Positions 15,835 to 25,462 are shown, counted from the first letter of the stretch. The stretch: DNA of 64,000 nt from Palsa-1447 sp964414785 (GCA_964414785.1 CAYPXZ010000012.1:19390-83389), one strand, 5' to 3'. Numbers and translations are program-made. Notes: a model not told the origin generated them from the letters alone.

Positions 15835-15929
15835 GGGTCGGGGGATGCCTCGATCCTAGCCTCTTTTACCATTAATCCAAGAGATACCCGATCGCCTCGG
15901 GCCCGGCGAACCGCAGGCGGGTCCCTCGC

Positions 15930-16748
15930 CTAATCGAGGTTGAGGGCAGGCGTCTGCCCGAGCGCCGCCAGCTCATGGAGGTCGCGCCCGATGACCCTGT
16001 AGAGCTTGTTGATCTCAAGGAGCTCGTATTCGGCGAGCTTCTTCTTTGGCACGGACCGGTCGACGTAGAATATCTTCGTCGCGCTGTTGAACGCCATGTC
16101 GCTCATGAGGAAGGCGATCCCGGGGTGCATGGGGCACGTCGCGTAGTCGTAGTTGGGATCGGAGTAGTTCGCCGAGCTCTCCGTCGTGCGCACGTCGTCT
16201 GTGTCGAAGTTGGGCGTGCCCGCCCCGGGGTGGAACCAGATGGGGAACCGAGCGATCTTCATCCCCTGGGTGACCTCCACCTGCGTTACGGGCTGGTTAA
16301 CGATCTCCCGGACGCGCCGTACCGTCCTCGCAAGCTCCTCGTTCAGCTGCCGTATCCTTACCTCCGGGGAAACGGCACCCTTGGCCGCGGCCGGCGGCGG
16401 GGCAGTGCCCGCCGAAGGAGCGGGTGCGCCGGCGGGCTTTGCTTCGACGGCCTTCACCGAGACGACCACGCCATCCCGCAGCTTGACCGAGATGTCGAGA
16501 TACTGGAGCACGACGGTGCTACCGCCGTCCATTCTTCCCGAGGGTTTCCCCTTCTCGGCGATCACCTGGTCGTAGGTGTCCCCGGCGTTCACCGCGCGGG
16601 CAAAGGGAGCGGCCACCGCCAGCGCCAGGATCGTGCAGGCCAGCCTCGCCAGGACCCCCGCGGCGAACCCAAAGGTCCCCATGGCGCGCGGGCGCCGGAT
16701 CCGACTCTCCGCGCCCCGGAGGAGTCCATTCTTGTTGGTGGAGGGCAT
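15930..16748 (-). CDS. Hypothetical exported protein
   Basis: A 272-residue protein. From the ATG at 16748 the hydrophobic signal begins about residue 27 (AAGVLARLACTILALAVAAPF). An internal ATG at 16682 would give a more usual signal peptide. A short domain (about 55-100, DTYDQVIAEKGKPSGRMDGG) resembles small SmpA/OmlA-like or outer-membrane-assembly repeats, used here only as a shape comparison. A Pro/Ala-rich linker follows (about 105-125), then an unrecognised C-terminal domain with FPIWFHPGAGTPNFDTDDV and ATCPMHPGIAFLMSDMAFN. Function is not known. Confidence 0.6.
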   Translation of the reverse strand: MPSTNKNGLLRGAESRIRRPRAMGTFGFAAGVLARLACTILALAVAAPFARAVNAGDTYDQVIAEKGKPSGRMDGGSTVVLQYLDISVKLRDGVVVSVKAVEAKPAGAPAPSAGTAPPPAAAKGAVSPEVRIRQLNEELARTVRRVREIVNQPVTQVEVTQGMKIARFPIWFHPGAGTPNFDTDDVRTTESSANYSDPNYDYATCPMHPGIAFLMSDMAFNSATKIFYVDRSVPKKKLAEYELLEINKLYRVIGRDLHELAALGQTPALNLD

Positions 16749-16813
16749 GGGTCCCGGACTCCGGACTGGAGGACGGGGCCCATGCGGTCAAGGCGTTGTT
16801 GGAAACCCCGGTC

Positions 16814-19375
16814 TTAGTAGCGGATTTTTACCAAACAGACGGATCCGGGCAATTCCAGGTCCACATAGGTCGATGCCGCGACGCGGCTCAGGGCGTAATG
16901 GGCGGCCGCGCCGTCAACCTCCACCGACGTGACGGTGTCCGTTGCCGCAGGCAGCAGGAAATGCCCCTGCATCGAGGCGCCGCTTCCGGTCGCCGTGACG
17001 ATGATCTCCCTCTTCTTGGGGTCGCAGGAATAGCGGTAGGCCACATAACCCAGGGAAGCGGGATAGCGCACGGAAACCAGGACCGTGCGGGCCTCGCCCT
17101 GGTCCCACCGCGGGGCGACAATGGGGTGGGAGAACGTCTGGCTCAGGGGGCCGTCCCTGACTCCCGCCAGGCCCTCGACCATCGCGTCCATCGCAGTGGC
17201 CGCCGCCCAGTCGTCCGGCCCGCCATAGGAGACCGGGTTGGGCGCCACGTAATGAGGCCTGTCGGCAAGGGTCATCCCCAGCACCGTGTAAATGCCCTCG
17301 TCGTCCGGAGCCCTGAGGCGGATGGCCGCGATCGTTTTCTCGGGGCTCGGGTTGTCGATCGCGCACCAGGACAGCCCCACGTCGTCGGCGACCGGGCTGG
17401 GACCGTGCCAGGCGACTCCGGAGAAGTCGGTCTTTAGCTCCGGGAACCACCAGTAGGTCAGCTGCTTTCCCATGCTCACGTACTGCACGCGCTGGGTCCC
17501 GTCGGTGTAGCTGAACGCCACGCTCCCGCAGACATTCTCGGATCCCGGCTTTGTCGAGGTGTGCAGGAGATAGATGCATGCGGCGGCCGCATTTACCGGG
17601 ACGTCCACGACGGCCGGCAGTCCCTTCCGGTGCGACACTGCGACGGCGACCCGTCTCTGGTTTTTCTGGGGGTCCGCGACCTTGAAGGCGATGCCTGCGA
17701 ATTGCTGATCGCCGGTGGGCAGCCCGCGGATGTCGTCGCCGGGCTTCCCCGAGAGCATCCACCGCGCGGCCTTGGGCCCCCCCTTGTCCTCGATGTCCAT
17801 GTTGGCGGCCCCCGAGAGGTCGACCTCCTCGTAGTGCGGCGGGGGCGGGGCCGGCGGGATGGATCCGGTGTAGGCGAACCAGATCTTGTTGCCGTGCTTG
17901 TGGCCGAGCTCGGTCAGGCGGTCGAGCACGTCCCGGGCATAGTCCTCGAAGCCGTTCTCGAAGGCGCCGCGGGCGAGCTCGCCCGCCACGTGTCCCCCGA
18001 CGCCGCCATTCATGTACTGCCACACCTCGTTGTGCCTTCCGAAGCCCCTCTGGAAAGGAGGATAGATCGCGTACCATTCGCCGGGCGAGCCCGGGGGGAG
18101 GTGGTCCTTCAGGTCCATGTAGGTCCTGATTATGGCCTGGGCGTGCTCGCGGCTTATCCCGCGGTTGAGGGCGTAGGCGTTGCCCTGGGCAATCTGGCTC
18201 CACTCGTCGACGCCGAGGTCCCGCTTCACCGTGGGATCGTCGTCGATGAAATGCGTGTAGAAACGCCCGTTCCACGAGAGCACGTCGAGCCTCTGGCGGA
18301 TCTCCGATGCCCGCGCGGCATACTTGGCTGCACCCGCGGAATCCCCGCCGTGGGCCAGCATCTCGGCCAGCTCATCGCAGGCCGCCGCATAGTACACGTT
18401 GTCCCCGAAGAACACGCCGAACTTGGACTTGTGCGGGTCGACCAGCATCGTGTTGGTCAGCCCGATGTCCGGGGTGTAGGCGTCGTCGACCTGGAAGTCC
18501 CAGGAGTCGATCGTATAGACCCGCTTGAGCAGCCGGAAGCGAGCGCTCCAGCGCGCAGGGTCGGTGACCGGGTATTCCATGGCCCGCTCGGCCGACGGCA
18601 GGCACTGGCTCATCCAGGCGTCGTCCCCGCGGGCCTTCCAGGTCTGGTAGATCGTGCTGACGTAGACGTATTCCGGGTGGTTCTCCGCCGGCTGCCGGAC
18701 AAAGGTGCGGTCGCCGATCGTGCGGACGTAGTCGAACGGGCCGTAGGCGGTCTTGTAGTACGCGACCGCGTCGCCTGGATTGAGGTTGCTCCAGATCATC
18801 CCGTCCTCGCGCTGGGCGCTGCGCATCATGTCGATGAAATCGGTCCCGTAGGGGCTGAAGTACCTCATGCCCTTGGCCGTATGGTAATTGTCCAGCACCC
18901 AGTTCACGAAGAAATGGTATGTGCGCCCGTTCCACCGGGTCTCCTCGACGCCGTTCGGCGTGTCCGAGCTCATGCCGTTGTGAAAGAGGCTGAACATGTC
19001 CCGGTACTTGCCGCCGTCGTCGACCGACGTCTCCGCATCCAGGGAGAAGGATGCCTGCGCCGTCTCCCCTCCCGACACGTCGCGGGTGATCACCTTTTGG
19101 ATCCCCAGGGCCCCGCCGGCCCTGAAGCTTACGCGTCCTCCCAGGGGAGCCTTGAAGTAGACCCTGTCCGCGCCGTCCCTGACCTCGATTGAGCCTGTGC
19201 CCCCGCTTTCAAGCACGAGCATATCCAGCGGCCTCGCATGGCCGACGCTGACGGGGATGCCGTCGTCGCCGGCTCGCTGGACCACCAATTGGGGTTCGGA
19301 TGGGGCGGCACAGAGACCGACCGCAAATGAAGCGAGGGCTAGCGAAGGCGTAAGGCTGCGGAGAATGGCTCTCAT
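16814..19375 (-). CDS. Secreted six-hairpin glycosidase-like protein
   Basis: An 853-residue exported protein with a signal peptide (about 1-23). An N-terminal beta region is followed by an alpha-helical block (about 130-500). The block has the character of an (alpha/alpha)6 barrel: FHNGMSSDTPNGVEETRW, YGTDFIDMMRSAQREDGMIW, WDFQVDDAYTPDIGLTNTM, EWSQIAQGNAYALNRGI and EVWQYMNGGVGGHVAGELARGAFE. Acidic residues in QVDDAY, NEVWQYMNGG and similar stretches are candidates for catalysis. The C-terminal 300 residues look like beta-sandwich carbohydrate-binding modules. No specific GH family was recognised. An exported polysaccharide or rhamnoside-type hydrolase is likely, and a catalytically novel member is possible. 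Confidence 0.68.
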   Translation of the reverse strand: MRAILRSLTPSLALASFAVGLCAAPSEPQLVVQRAGDDGIPVSVGHARPLDMLVLESGGTGSIEVRDGADRVYFKAPLGGRVSFRAGGALGIQKVITRDVSGGETAQASFSLDAETSVDDGGKYRDMFSLFHNGMSSDTPNGVEETRWNGRTYHFFVNWVLDNYHTAKGMRYFSPYGTDFIDMMRSAQREDGMIWSNLNPGDAVAYYKTAYGPFDYVRTIGDRTFVRQPAENHPEYVYVSTIYQTWKARGDDAWMSQCLPSAERAMEYPVTDPARWSARFRLLKRVYTIDSWDFQVDDAYTPDIGLTNTMLVDPHKSKFGVFFGDNVYYAAACDELAEMLAHGGDSAGAAKYAARASEIRQRLDVLSWNGRFYTHFIDDDPTVKRDLGVDEWSQIAQGNAYALNRGISREHAQAIIRTYMDLKDHLPPGSPGEWYAIYPPFQRGFGRHNEVWQYMNGGVGGHVAGELARGAFENGFEDYARDVLDRLTELGHKHGNKIWFAYTGSIPPAPPPPHYEEVDLSGAANMDIEDKGGPKAARWMLSGKPGDDIRGLPTGDQQFAGIAFKVADPQKNQRRVAVAVSHRKGLPAVVDVPVNAAAACIYLLHTSTKPGSENVCGSVAFSYTDGTQRVQYVSMGKQLTYWWFPELKTDFSGVAWHGPSPVADDVGLSWCAIDNPSPEKTIAAIRLRAPDDEGIYTVLGMTLADRPHYVAPNPVSYGGPDDWAAATAMDAMVEGLAGVRDGPLSQTFSHPIVAPRWDQGEARTVLVSVRYPASLGYVAYRYSCDPKKREIIVTATGSGASMQGHFLLPAATDTVTSVEVDGAAAHYALSRVAASTYVDLELPGSVCLVKIRY

Positions 19376-19431
19376 CGTGGGGGTCCCTGCATGCTAGGAC
19401 CCCGGACCTGCCTGGGTCGACTCGATACCCG

Positions 19432-19887
19432 TCAGGTCATCTCCGGAGGAGCCGGGCGGCCCTCGATCTCAATCCGGAACGCGGTCAGCGAAAGGTTCAT
19501 CTCGCGGATGAACGCGAGTATCGACCCGATCAACGTCAGCTGCGAGATGCAGAAGATGAGGATGATGGCCCAGCTCAGGTCCCATTTGAGCAGCGCCTGC
19601 AGGAAGAGGCCGAAGATCAGGCATGCCGCCATCAGCACCGTGATCGCCCCGAGCAGGATGGAGAGCCTGAGGATGCCGGCCCGCTTGTGGAGGAACGTGA
19701 TCTGCAGCCTCAGTTTTGGGGCGTGGGGAGGCTCCGTCTGAAGCTCCCGGTTGAGCAGCCTGGCGCGGTCCAAGAGCCGCCCGAAGCGGTTTGTGAAGCT
19801 CAGGAGCAGCAGGCCGACCCCCGAGATGAGGATCACCGGCCCGATTGCGAGCTGCAGGGCGGGAACAAGTTGGGTTATGTTGGGCAT
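19432..19887 (-). CDS. DUF2721-family membrane protein
   Basis: A 151-residue protein with three hydrophobic segments. IGPVILISGVGLLLLSFTNRFGRLLDRARLLNREL near the start is the hallmark of DUF2721, and KLRLQITFLHKRAGILRLSILLGAITVLMAACLIFG follows it. The start at 19887 is chosen because an AAGAAAGG Shine-Dalgarno-like sequence lies just upstream. An ATG at 19911 in the same frame has none. Function of the family is unknown. No operon partner is evident: the next gene on this strand starts 438 bp upstream in the opposite sense of flow, after two unrelated units. Confidence 0.8.
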   Translation of the reverse strand: MPNITQLVPALQLAIGPVILISGVGLLLLSFTNRFGRLLDRARLLNRELQTEPPHAPKLRLQITFLHKRAGILRLSILLGAITVLMAACLIFGLFLQALLKWDLSWAIILIFCISQLTLIGSILAFIREMNLSLTAFRIEIEGRPAPPEMT

Positions 19888-20116
19888 AGTTGACCTTTCT
19901 TGGATCCCCATGGCGGGGGGGAGCTGTCAGTTGATCGTATAGCCTAGCGAAGTCGAGCGGCTGCGCCAATCCCGCACTCGGGCGGCGCGGCGGCCCAAAC
20001 CCGGAGGCGCGCGAACCGGCGCACCTGCGGGTTCACGGTGCACGGGTAGTAACTCCAAATCAGTGGTTTGCCACCGAATGGGTTCGGAAATTAGCGCGGT
20101 TCGAAGGTCCGATTAT

Positions 20117-20134
20117 CCGCGGTTCTGACCGCGG
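20117..20134 (-). terminator. Hairpin downstream of the oxidoreductase gene
   Basis: CCGCGGT-TCTG-ACCGCGG is a perfect 7-bp stem with a 4-nt loop, 12 bp past the stop of the minus-strand oxidoreductase. It has no U-run, so it could be a weak terminator or an RNA-stabilising stem. The rest of the 258-bp gap (19888-20145) shows nothing else. Confidence 0.4.
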
Positions 20135-20145
20135 GAGTCGCGGCG

Positions 20146-21231
20146 TCACGAGAGCTTGACCGGCTTGCCCGAGCGGGCCGACGCGTACGCGCCGTCGATG
20201 ATCCGCATCAGGGACACGGCCTCCGCCGGCGTGTTCAGCGGCTTCTCCCGGCCCTCTATGGTGCGGATGAAGTTCATGGCGGAGCGGCTGCGCCCCATGG
20301 TCTCATCGGGAGGGACAATCACTGAGCGGTTCACGGAGCGTCCGTGTTCCTGGGTGTAGAGCTCGAGGGCGTCCACGGCCGTCGCGTCGTCGCCGTCGGT
20401 CCTGAAGAGCCGCTGGACGAGGCCACCGGCCCGGGAGCCCTGGAAGGCGACAGACACCTCCTCCCCCTTGTTGAGCTCGGCCCACGAGATGTGGAATGAG
20501 AGCGCCTGGCCCGTCTTGAAGGTGACGAATCCGTGGGCCGCGGCCTCAACGTCGACCGTGCCCTTTGCGACGTCGGGGATTCCCCAGGGCCCCTTGAAGT
20601 TCTTGTCCTTGATGAAGTCGTCAAAGGTGCGCGCCAGCACGTGGGCGGGTTCCGGGTATCCCATGAAATGCAGCCCGAGGTCGATCATGTGGAGGAGGTC
20701 GACCAGCGGGCCGCCCCCGGAAAGGGCCTTGGTCGTGAACCAGCCCCCGAAACCCGGGATCCCGCACCGCCGGATCCACTTCGCCTGGCAGGAGTTGATC
20801 CGGCCCACGGATCCGTCGGCAATGTACTCGCGCATCGCATAGCTCTCCGGCCGCGCGCGATTGTTGAAGTTGAACATCAGCGTCTTCTTCGCAGCCTCGG
20901 CCGCCACCTTCATCTTGGCCGCAAGGTCGGCGTTGATCGCCGGGGGCTTCTCGCAGAAAACGTGCTTCCCGGCCTTAAGCGCCTGTATCGAGAGGGGAGC
21001 GTGGAACTTGTTGGGAACGATGACGGAGACGGCATCCAGGGACGGCAGCGCCTTGAACATCTCCGCGACGTTGCCAAACACCCTCGGAACCTCGTTCTTG
21101 GCCGCGCACTTCTCCGCGGCGGCGCGATTGACGTCGGCGATCGCAAGGACCTCGGCTCCCGCCTGGCGGAATCCGGAGATATGGTAGGCGGCCATGCCGC
21201 CCGCTCCGATGATGGCTGTTTTGATGCTCAT
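20146..21231 (-). CDS. Gfo/Idh/MocA-family oxidoreductase
   Basis: A 361-residue NAD(P)-dependent dehydrogenase. The N-terminal Rossmann domain begins TAIIGAGGMAAYHISGF (GxGxxA type dinucleotide loop) and contains the family EKPP motif in GKHVFCEKPPAIN, whose Lys contacts the substrate. The C-terminal alpha/beta domain has SGGGPLVDLLHMIDLGLHFMG with the conserved His/Asp pair. The substrate is probably a sugar, inositol or sugar acid derivative, as usual for this family, but cannot be named. It stands 189 bp from hutI on the same strand with no clear operon link. Confidence 0.85.
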   Translation of the reverse strand: MSIKTAIIGAGGMAAYHISGFRQAGAEVLAIADVNRAAAEKCAAKNEVPRVFGNVAEMFKALPSLDAVSVIVPNKFHAPLSIQALKAGKHVFCEKPPAINADLAAKMKVAAEAAKKTLMFNFNNRARPESYAMREYIADGSVGRINSCQAKWIRRCGIPGFGGWFTTKALSGGGPLVDLLHMIDLGLHFMGYPEPAHVLARTFDDFIKDKNFKGPWGIPDVAKGTVDVEAAAHGFVTFKTGQALSFHISWAELNKGEEVSVAFQGSRAGGLVQRLFRTDGDDATAVDALELYTQEHGRSVNRSVIVPPDETMGRSRSAMNFIRTIEGREKPLNTPAEAVSLMRIIDGAYASARSGKPVKLS

Positions 21232-21420
21232 GGGGTGGAAAAGGTATCGATCCCGCAGGAGGGGGCTTCTCCGCCGGGACCCGAGCCTGGGCCAGGGTTG
21301 AGCGGGTGGTGCCTCCCCTCTGCGTGGAATTCACGCGATGGACGCCCGATAATGTGATCCCGCGGGCACCCGTAATCAAGAGGCCATTTCCGGACCGGGG
21401 GCCTCGTCAGGGCGAGCGTC

Positions 21421-22659
21421 TCAATCCTCGACCTGTGCAACCTCCTGGGGCGCCCTCACGACGACCTTGCCGGCGCTGACGACAAGCTCGACGGGATTGC
21501 CCCCGAACTCGTGGGCGAGGAGGCGCTCGTCCGTGTGGCGCAGCAGGATCAGGTCCGCCCTCTGTCCGGTTTCGAGGGTTCCCCGGTCCTTGAGTCCGAG
21601 CACCGCGGCTGCGTTGACCGTGGCGGCCGCGATGGCCTCCGCTGGCGTAAGTCCGCAGAACCTTACGGCCAGAGAGATCGCGGAGGGCATGGAATGGCTG
21701 GGCGCCGTGGCGGGGTTGCAGTCGGTCGCCAGGGCGATGATCCCGCCCTGGTCGACGAAGAATCCGGCCTTCGCGAAGCGGCCGTCGGTGTGGAATCCAC
21801 TGCACGGAAGGATGACACCGATGGTCGGCGACTGGGCGAGCGCGACCAGGTCGTTCTTGGTCGACGCCTCGAGGTGATCGACGCTGCGGGCATGGAGCCG
21901 GATCGCCTCCGGCACCATGCCGAGGGACGTGAACTGGTCCGCGTGCACGCGCAGGGGATGGTGCTTGCGGGCCTTCTCGAAGAGCTTGACGCAGGCCTCG
22001 AGAGACCAGGCCCCCTTCTCGCAATAGGCGTCGACCGTGATCTCTGGGAACTCACGCGAGACCTCCGGGAGCATCTCCTTGACGACCATCCTGGCGTAGT
22101 CATCCGGGTCCCCCTCGAATGCGTGGCCGAGAAGCGCCGTCGGCACGACCGTGCCGGCCCACTCGGCGCCCGCGCGGACTATGGCGCGCAGCATCTTCAG
22201 CTCCGCCTCGGTGCTTAGACCGTAGCCGCTCTTTATCTCAACGGTCGTCGTGCCCTCGCGAAGCATCTGGGCAAGCCGGGACCTGAGACCGGCTGCCAGC
22301 TGCTTCTTGGTCGCCTCGCGGACCGCCTTTACGGTCGCGTGGATTCCGCCGCCCGACTTCAGGATCTCCTGCTGGGGGACGCCGCGCAGCCTCTGGCCCC
22401 ACTCCTCGAGCCGGTCCCCGGCCCAGCAGGCATGGGTGTGGCAGTCTATGAAGCCCGGCATCAGCACGCGGCCCCGGGCGTCGACGACCTCGGCTCCGGA
22501 CGGGGCTTCAAGCTTGGGACCTACGGAGGCCACGAGCCCGTCGGAGACCAGGAGATCACCCTGCGGGATGATGCCCAGCTCGCCCAGGGCCTTGCCCCGT
22601 CGGGGGCCGCGCTCACCGGAGAGCGTGAGGATCCGTGCGTTTCTGATCAGAAGGCTCAT
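21421..22659 (-). CDS. hutI: Imidazolonepropionase
   Basis: A 412-residue amidohydrolase that opens imidazolone-5-propionate in histidine degradation. The metal-binding HTHACWAG motif lies near residue 75. EIKSGYGLSTEAELKMLR, AYCEKGAWSLE, RVHADQFTSLG (metal His), VDHLEAS (metal His) and LATDCNPATAPSHSMP (metal Asp and substrate loop) follow in the expected order, and the length fits. It is unaccompanied: hutH, hutU and hutG are not within the window, so either they lie elsewhere or the gene serves an incomplete pathway. Confidence 0.93.
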   Translation of the reverse strand: MSLLIRNARILTLSGERGPRRGKALGELGIIPQGDLLVSDGLVASVGPKLEAPSGAEVVDARGRVLMPGFIDCHTHACWAGDRLEEWGQRLRGVPQQEILKSGGGIHATVKAVREATKKQLAAGLRSRLAQMLREGTTTVEIKSGYGLSTEAELKMLRAIVRAGAEWAGTVVPTALLGHAFEGDPDDYARMVVKEMLPEVSREFPEITVDAYCEKGAWSLEACVKLFEKARKHHPLRVHADQFTSLGMVPEAIRLHARSVDHLEASTKNDLVALAQSPTIGVILPCSGFHTDGRFAKAGFFVDQGGIIALATDCNPATAPSHSMPSAISLAVRFCGLTPAEAIAAATVNAAAVLGLKDRGTLETGQRADLILLRHTDERLLAHEFGGNPVELVVSAGKVVVRAPQEVAQVED

Positions 22660-23068
22660 GTCCGGGCGTGCCCCCCGCGCCCGGTTCGGGACTCGGAATC
22701 GGGGGCATGGTCAGGGTGCATCATCCCGAAGCACCGCACCGCGGGCCTGCGCCCGCAAGCGTGAATCCATATTTCGTCCCGGCGTTGGGGCGGGTCCGGC
22801 CGCCGGCCGAGCCCGGGGCTCGCCGTCCGGCTTCAACTGAAGGCCCCGATTAGAAATTGGACTATCGCCGCCCCCCGGCGCGGCACCATGAGGTCGGCGA
22901 TTGGCATCGGCTGAGGAAGATGCTTGGATTCGCGGGATCCCTGTGCCCGCCAGCCCACACCCCATCTTCGCCGTACCTGCGCCCGCAATTGAGCCTCGCA
23001 TAGGTCCTCGCGGCGCGGATTAAATTGGATCCTTCGTTCCTGCGGTAGGCCCCTTTCCCTCAAACCCC
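22660..23068. other. Intergenic region between hutI and the GH94 gene
   Basis: This 409-bp divergent gap holds no convincing gene. A perfect hairpin GCGGGC-CTGC-GCCCGC sits at 22741-22756, and a GC-rich dyad region follows around 22797-22825. Neither is followed by a T-run. No recognisable -35/-10 pair or operator was identified with confidence. Confidence 0.35.
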
Positions 23069-25462
23069 ATGCGATTCGGCCACTTCGACGACAACGCCCG
23101 CGAATACGTCATCACACGCCCGGACACACCGCGGGCCTGGTCAAACTACCTCGGCTCGCGCCGGTACGGGGCGATCATCACGAACAACGCGGGGGGCTAC
23201 AGCTTCACGCGTTCGCCGGCTTCCGGCCGGTTCATCCGCCATCGCTACAATTCCGTCCCGATGGACATGCCCGGGAGGCAATTCTACCTGCGGGACGCCC
23301 AGAGCGGCGACTTCTGGTCGGCTGCCTGGCAGCCGGTCGGCAAGCCCCTGGACGAATACAAGACGACGACCCGGTTCGGCCTGGGCTACGCCGTCATAGA
23401 GAGCGAATGGCGCGGGATCCGCAGCGAGGCCACGTACTTCGTGCCGCTGGGCCAGGAGTTCGAGTACTGGCGGCTCAGGGTGACGAACACGGGGTCGAAG
23501 CCGCGCAAGCTGAACGTGTTTTCATTCTGCGAGTTCACGACGGAGTGGAACATCACCCAGGACACCTTCAACCTGCAGTACACCCAGTACATCTCGCAGG
23601 CCGACTGGAAGGACGGGTTCATCATCGCGTCCTCGTGCCGCCGCCTTCCGCCGGATACCGGCAACTTTGCGAACTGGGACCAGTCGCGCTGGTGGTGGAT
23701 GACCCAGGTGGGGGGCGAAGTCGCGGGCTACGACTGCGACAGGGAGAAGTTTCTCGGGGTGTACCGGAGTTTTGACCGACCGGAGGTCGTCGAGGCCGGA
23801 GCGTGCAGGAACAGCAGCCACCTCTCTGACAACGGCTGCGGCGCGATCCAGAGCAATCTCGAGCTGGCGCCCGGGGCCACGGCCGAGGTCATTGTGCTCC
23901 TGGGCATCGGAAGCGCGGCAAAGGCGGGACGGACTCGGAAGAGCTTCGGCAACGCCGAAACGTGCGACCGCGAATTGGCCAAGCTGAAGGGCCATTGGCA
24001 CAAGCTCGTGGGAAAGCTCAGCGTGAAGACGCCCGACCCGGATTTTGACCACATGGCCAACGTCTGGGGCGCCTACAATGCCCTCATCTCATTCGAGTGG
24101 TCGCGCTCCTGCTCGCTCGTCTACACGGGGGACCAGCGCGACGGGTTCGGCTTTCGCGACACGGTGCAGGACATGATCGGCGTGGCGGGCATGATCCCGG
24201 ACGACGTGAGGGACCGGATGGTGCTCATGCTCTCGGGCCAGGACGCGACGGGGGGGGCCCAGCCGGAGATTCGGCCCTGGTCGCACGCCCCGGGCAAGAT
24301 GAAGCCCACCCCGGCGCACCACTACCGAAGCGACGACTGCCAGTGGTTCTTCAACGCGGTCCCGGTCTACGTCGCCGAGACGGGAGACATCGGCTTTTAC
24401 GACGAGGTGGTGCCTTTTGCGGACAAGGGTCGCGCCACCGTGCTCGGGCACCTGCGCCGAGCGCTGGAGTTCAACTTGAAGCGGGTCGGGCGAAACGGGC
24501 TGCCGTGCGGGCTCCTTGCCGACTGGAACGACTGCCTGAAGCTTGGCTTCAAGGGGGAGTCCGTGTTCGTGGCGTTTCAGGTGCGTTACGGCCTGAACAC
24601 CTATGCCGGGATCGCCGAGCAGCTCGGCCGCCCGAAGGAGCGCAAATGGGCCCTCGCCGAGCTGGCCAAGCTTGATGCCAAGATCGCGAAGACCTGCTGG
24701 GACGGCTCGTGGTTCATCTGGGCGATCGGCGAGAAGGGCGAGGTCTTCGGCTCGAGGAAGTCCCGGGAGGGCAAGATTTACCTCAATACCCAATGCTGGG
24801 CCGTGCTCTCGGGGTCCGCCTCGCCCGCGCAGACGAAGCGCGCCCTGGAGTCGGTCCGCAAGCGGCTCGCCTGCGACTACGGCGTGGCCCTCTGCAACCC
24901 GCCTTTTGAGAAGACCTCCGTCGAGGTGATGCGCGCCGTGCTGTTCAACCCGGGCAACAAGGAGAACGGCGGCATCTTCAGCCACACCCAAAGCTGGATC
25001 GTCCTGGCGGAGATCGCGCGCGGCGCGGGAGACCAGGCCTACGCCTACTACCGCTCGTTCATGCCCGCTGCCCAGAATGACAGCGCGGAGATCCGGGAGA
25101 TCGAGCCCTACGTCCATTGCCAGAGCACCATCGCCCCGCCCTCGCCGAAGGCGGGGAGGTCCCGGATCCCGTGGCTCTCCGGCACGGCGTCGTGGGCTCA
25201 TTACACGGCGACCCACCACATCCTCGGCCTGCGACCGGAGATGGGGGGCCTGCGGATCGACCCCTGCATCCCCAAATCATGGCCTGGCTTCACGGCGGTG
25301 CGGGAATTCCGCGGAAAGACGCTCAACATCGAGGTGCGGAACCCCGCCGGCGTGTGCAGCGGGGTGAGGTCGCTGACGCTCGACGGGCGGCCCTTGGCCG
25401 GAAACATCGTCCCGGCCTCGGCGCTCCGGGACGGCGCGGTGATCGTGGCGGAGATGGGCTGA
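23069..25462 (+). CDS. GH94 disaccharide phosphorylase (cellobiose phosphorylase-like)
   Basis: A 797-residue cytosolic GH94 enzyme that splits a beta-linked disaccharide with phosphate. The start MRFGHFDDNAREYVITRPDTPRAWSNYLG is characteristic. The N-terminal beta domain includes RSEATYFVPLGQEFEYWRL. The (alpha/alpha)6 barrel includes YTGDQRDGFGFRDTVQDM and HHYRSDDCQWFF. CGLLADWNDCLKLG near residues 481-492 carries the general-acid Asp region. FSHTQSWIV and SGTASWAHYTATHHILG lie near the phosphate site. The DWNDCL variant resembles cellobiose phosphorylases, but cellodextrin or other beta-glucoside phosphorylases are possible. A GPH symporter 100 bp downstream probably imports the disaccharide. 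Confidence 0.87.
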   Translation: MRFGHFDDNAREYVITRPDTPRAWSNYLGSRRYGAIITNNAGGYSFTRSPASGRFIRHRYNSVPMDMPGRQFYLRDAQSGDFWSAAWQPVGKPLDEYKTTTRFGLGYAVIESEWRGIRSEATYFVPLGQEFEYWRLRVTNTGSKPRKLNVFSFCEFTTEWNITQDTFNLQYTQYISQADWKDGFIIASSCRRLPPDTGNFANWDQSRWWWMTQVGGEVAGYDCDREKFLGVYRSFDRPEVVEAGACRNSSHLSDNGCGAIQSNLELAPGATAEVIVLLGIGSAAKAGRTRKSFGNAETCDRELAKLKGHWHKLVGKLSVKTPDPDFDHMANVWGAYNALISFEWSRSCSLVYTGDQRDGFGFRDTVQDMIGVAGMIPDDVRDRMVLMLSGQDATGGAQPEIRPWSHAPGKMKPTPAHHYRSDDCQWFFNAVPVYVAETGDIGFYDEVVPFADKGRATVLGHLRRALEFNLKRVGRNGLPCGLLADWNDCLKLGFKGESVFVAFQVRYGLNTYAGIAEQLGRPKERKWALAELAKLDAKIAKTCWDGSWFIWAIGEKGEVFGSRKSREGKIYLNTQCWAVLSGSASPAQTKRALESVRKRLACDYGVALCNPPFEKTSVEVMRAVLFNPGNKENGGIFSHTQSWIVLAEIARGAGDQAYAYYRSFMPAAQNDSAEIREIEPYVHCQSTIAPPSPKAGRSRIPWLSGTASWAHYTATHHILGLRPEMGGLRIDPCIPKSWPGFTAVREFRGKTLNIEVRNPAGVCSGVRSLTLDGRPLAGNIVPASALRDGAVIVAEMG

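Noticed and set aside
17561..19192. 543-codon plus-strand frame over the 853-residue gene
   Set aside because: The minus-strand protein has a signal peptide and coherent domains. The plus frame reads as low-complexity Arg/Val/Gly/Asp sequence.
22741..22756. GCGGGC-CTGC-GCCCGC hairpin as terminator
   Set aside because: It lies in a divergent promoter region upstream of both neighbouring genes and lacks a U-tract, so it terminates neither.
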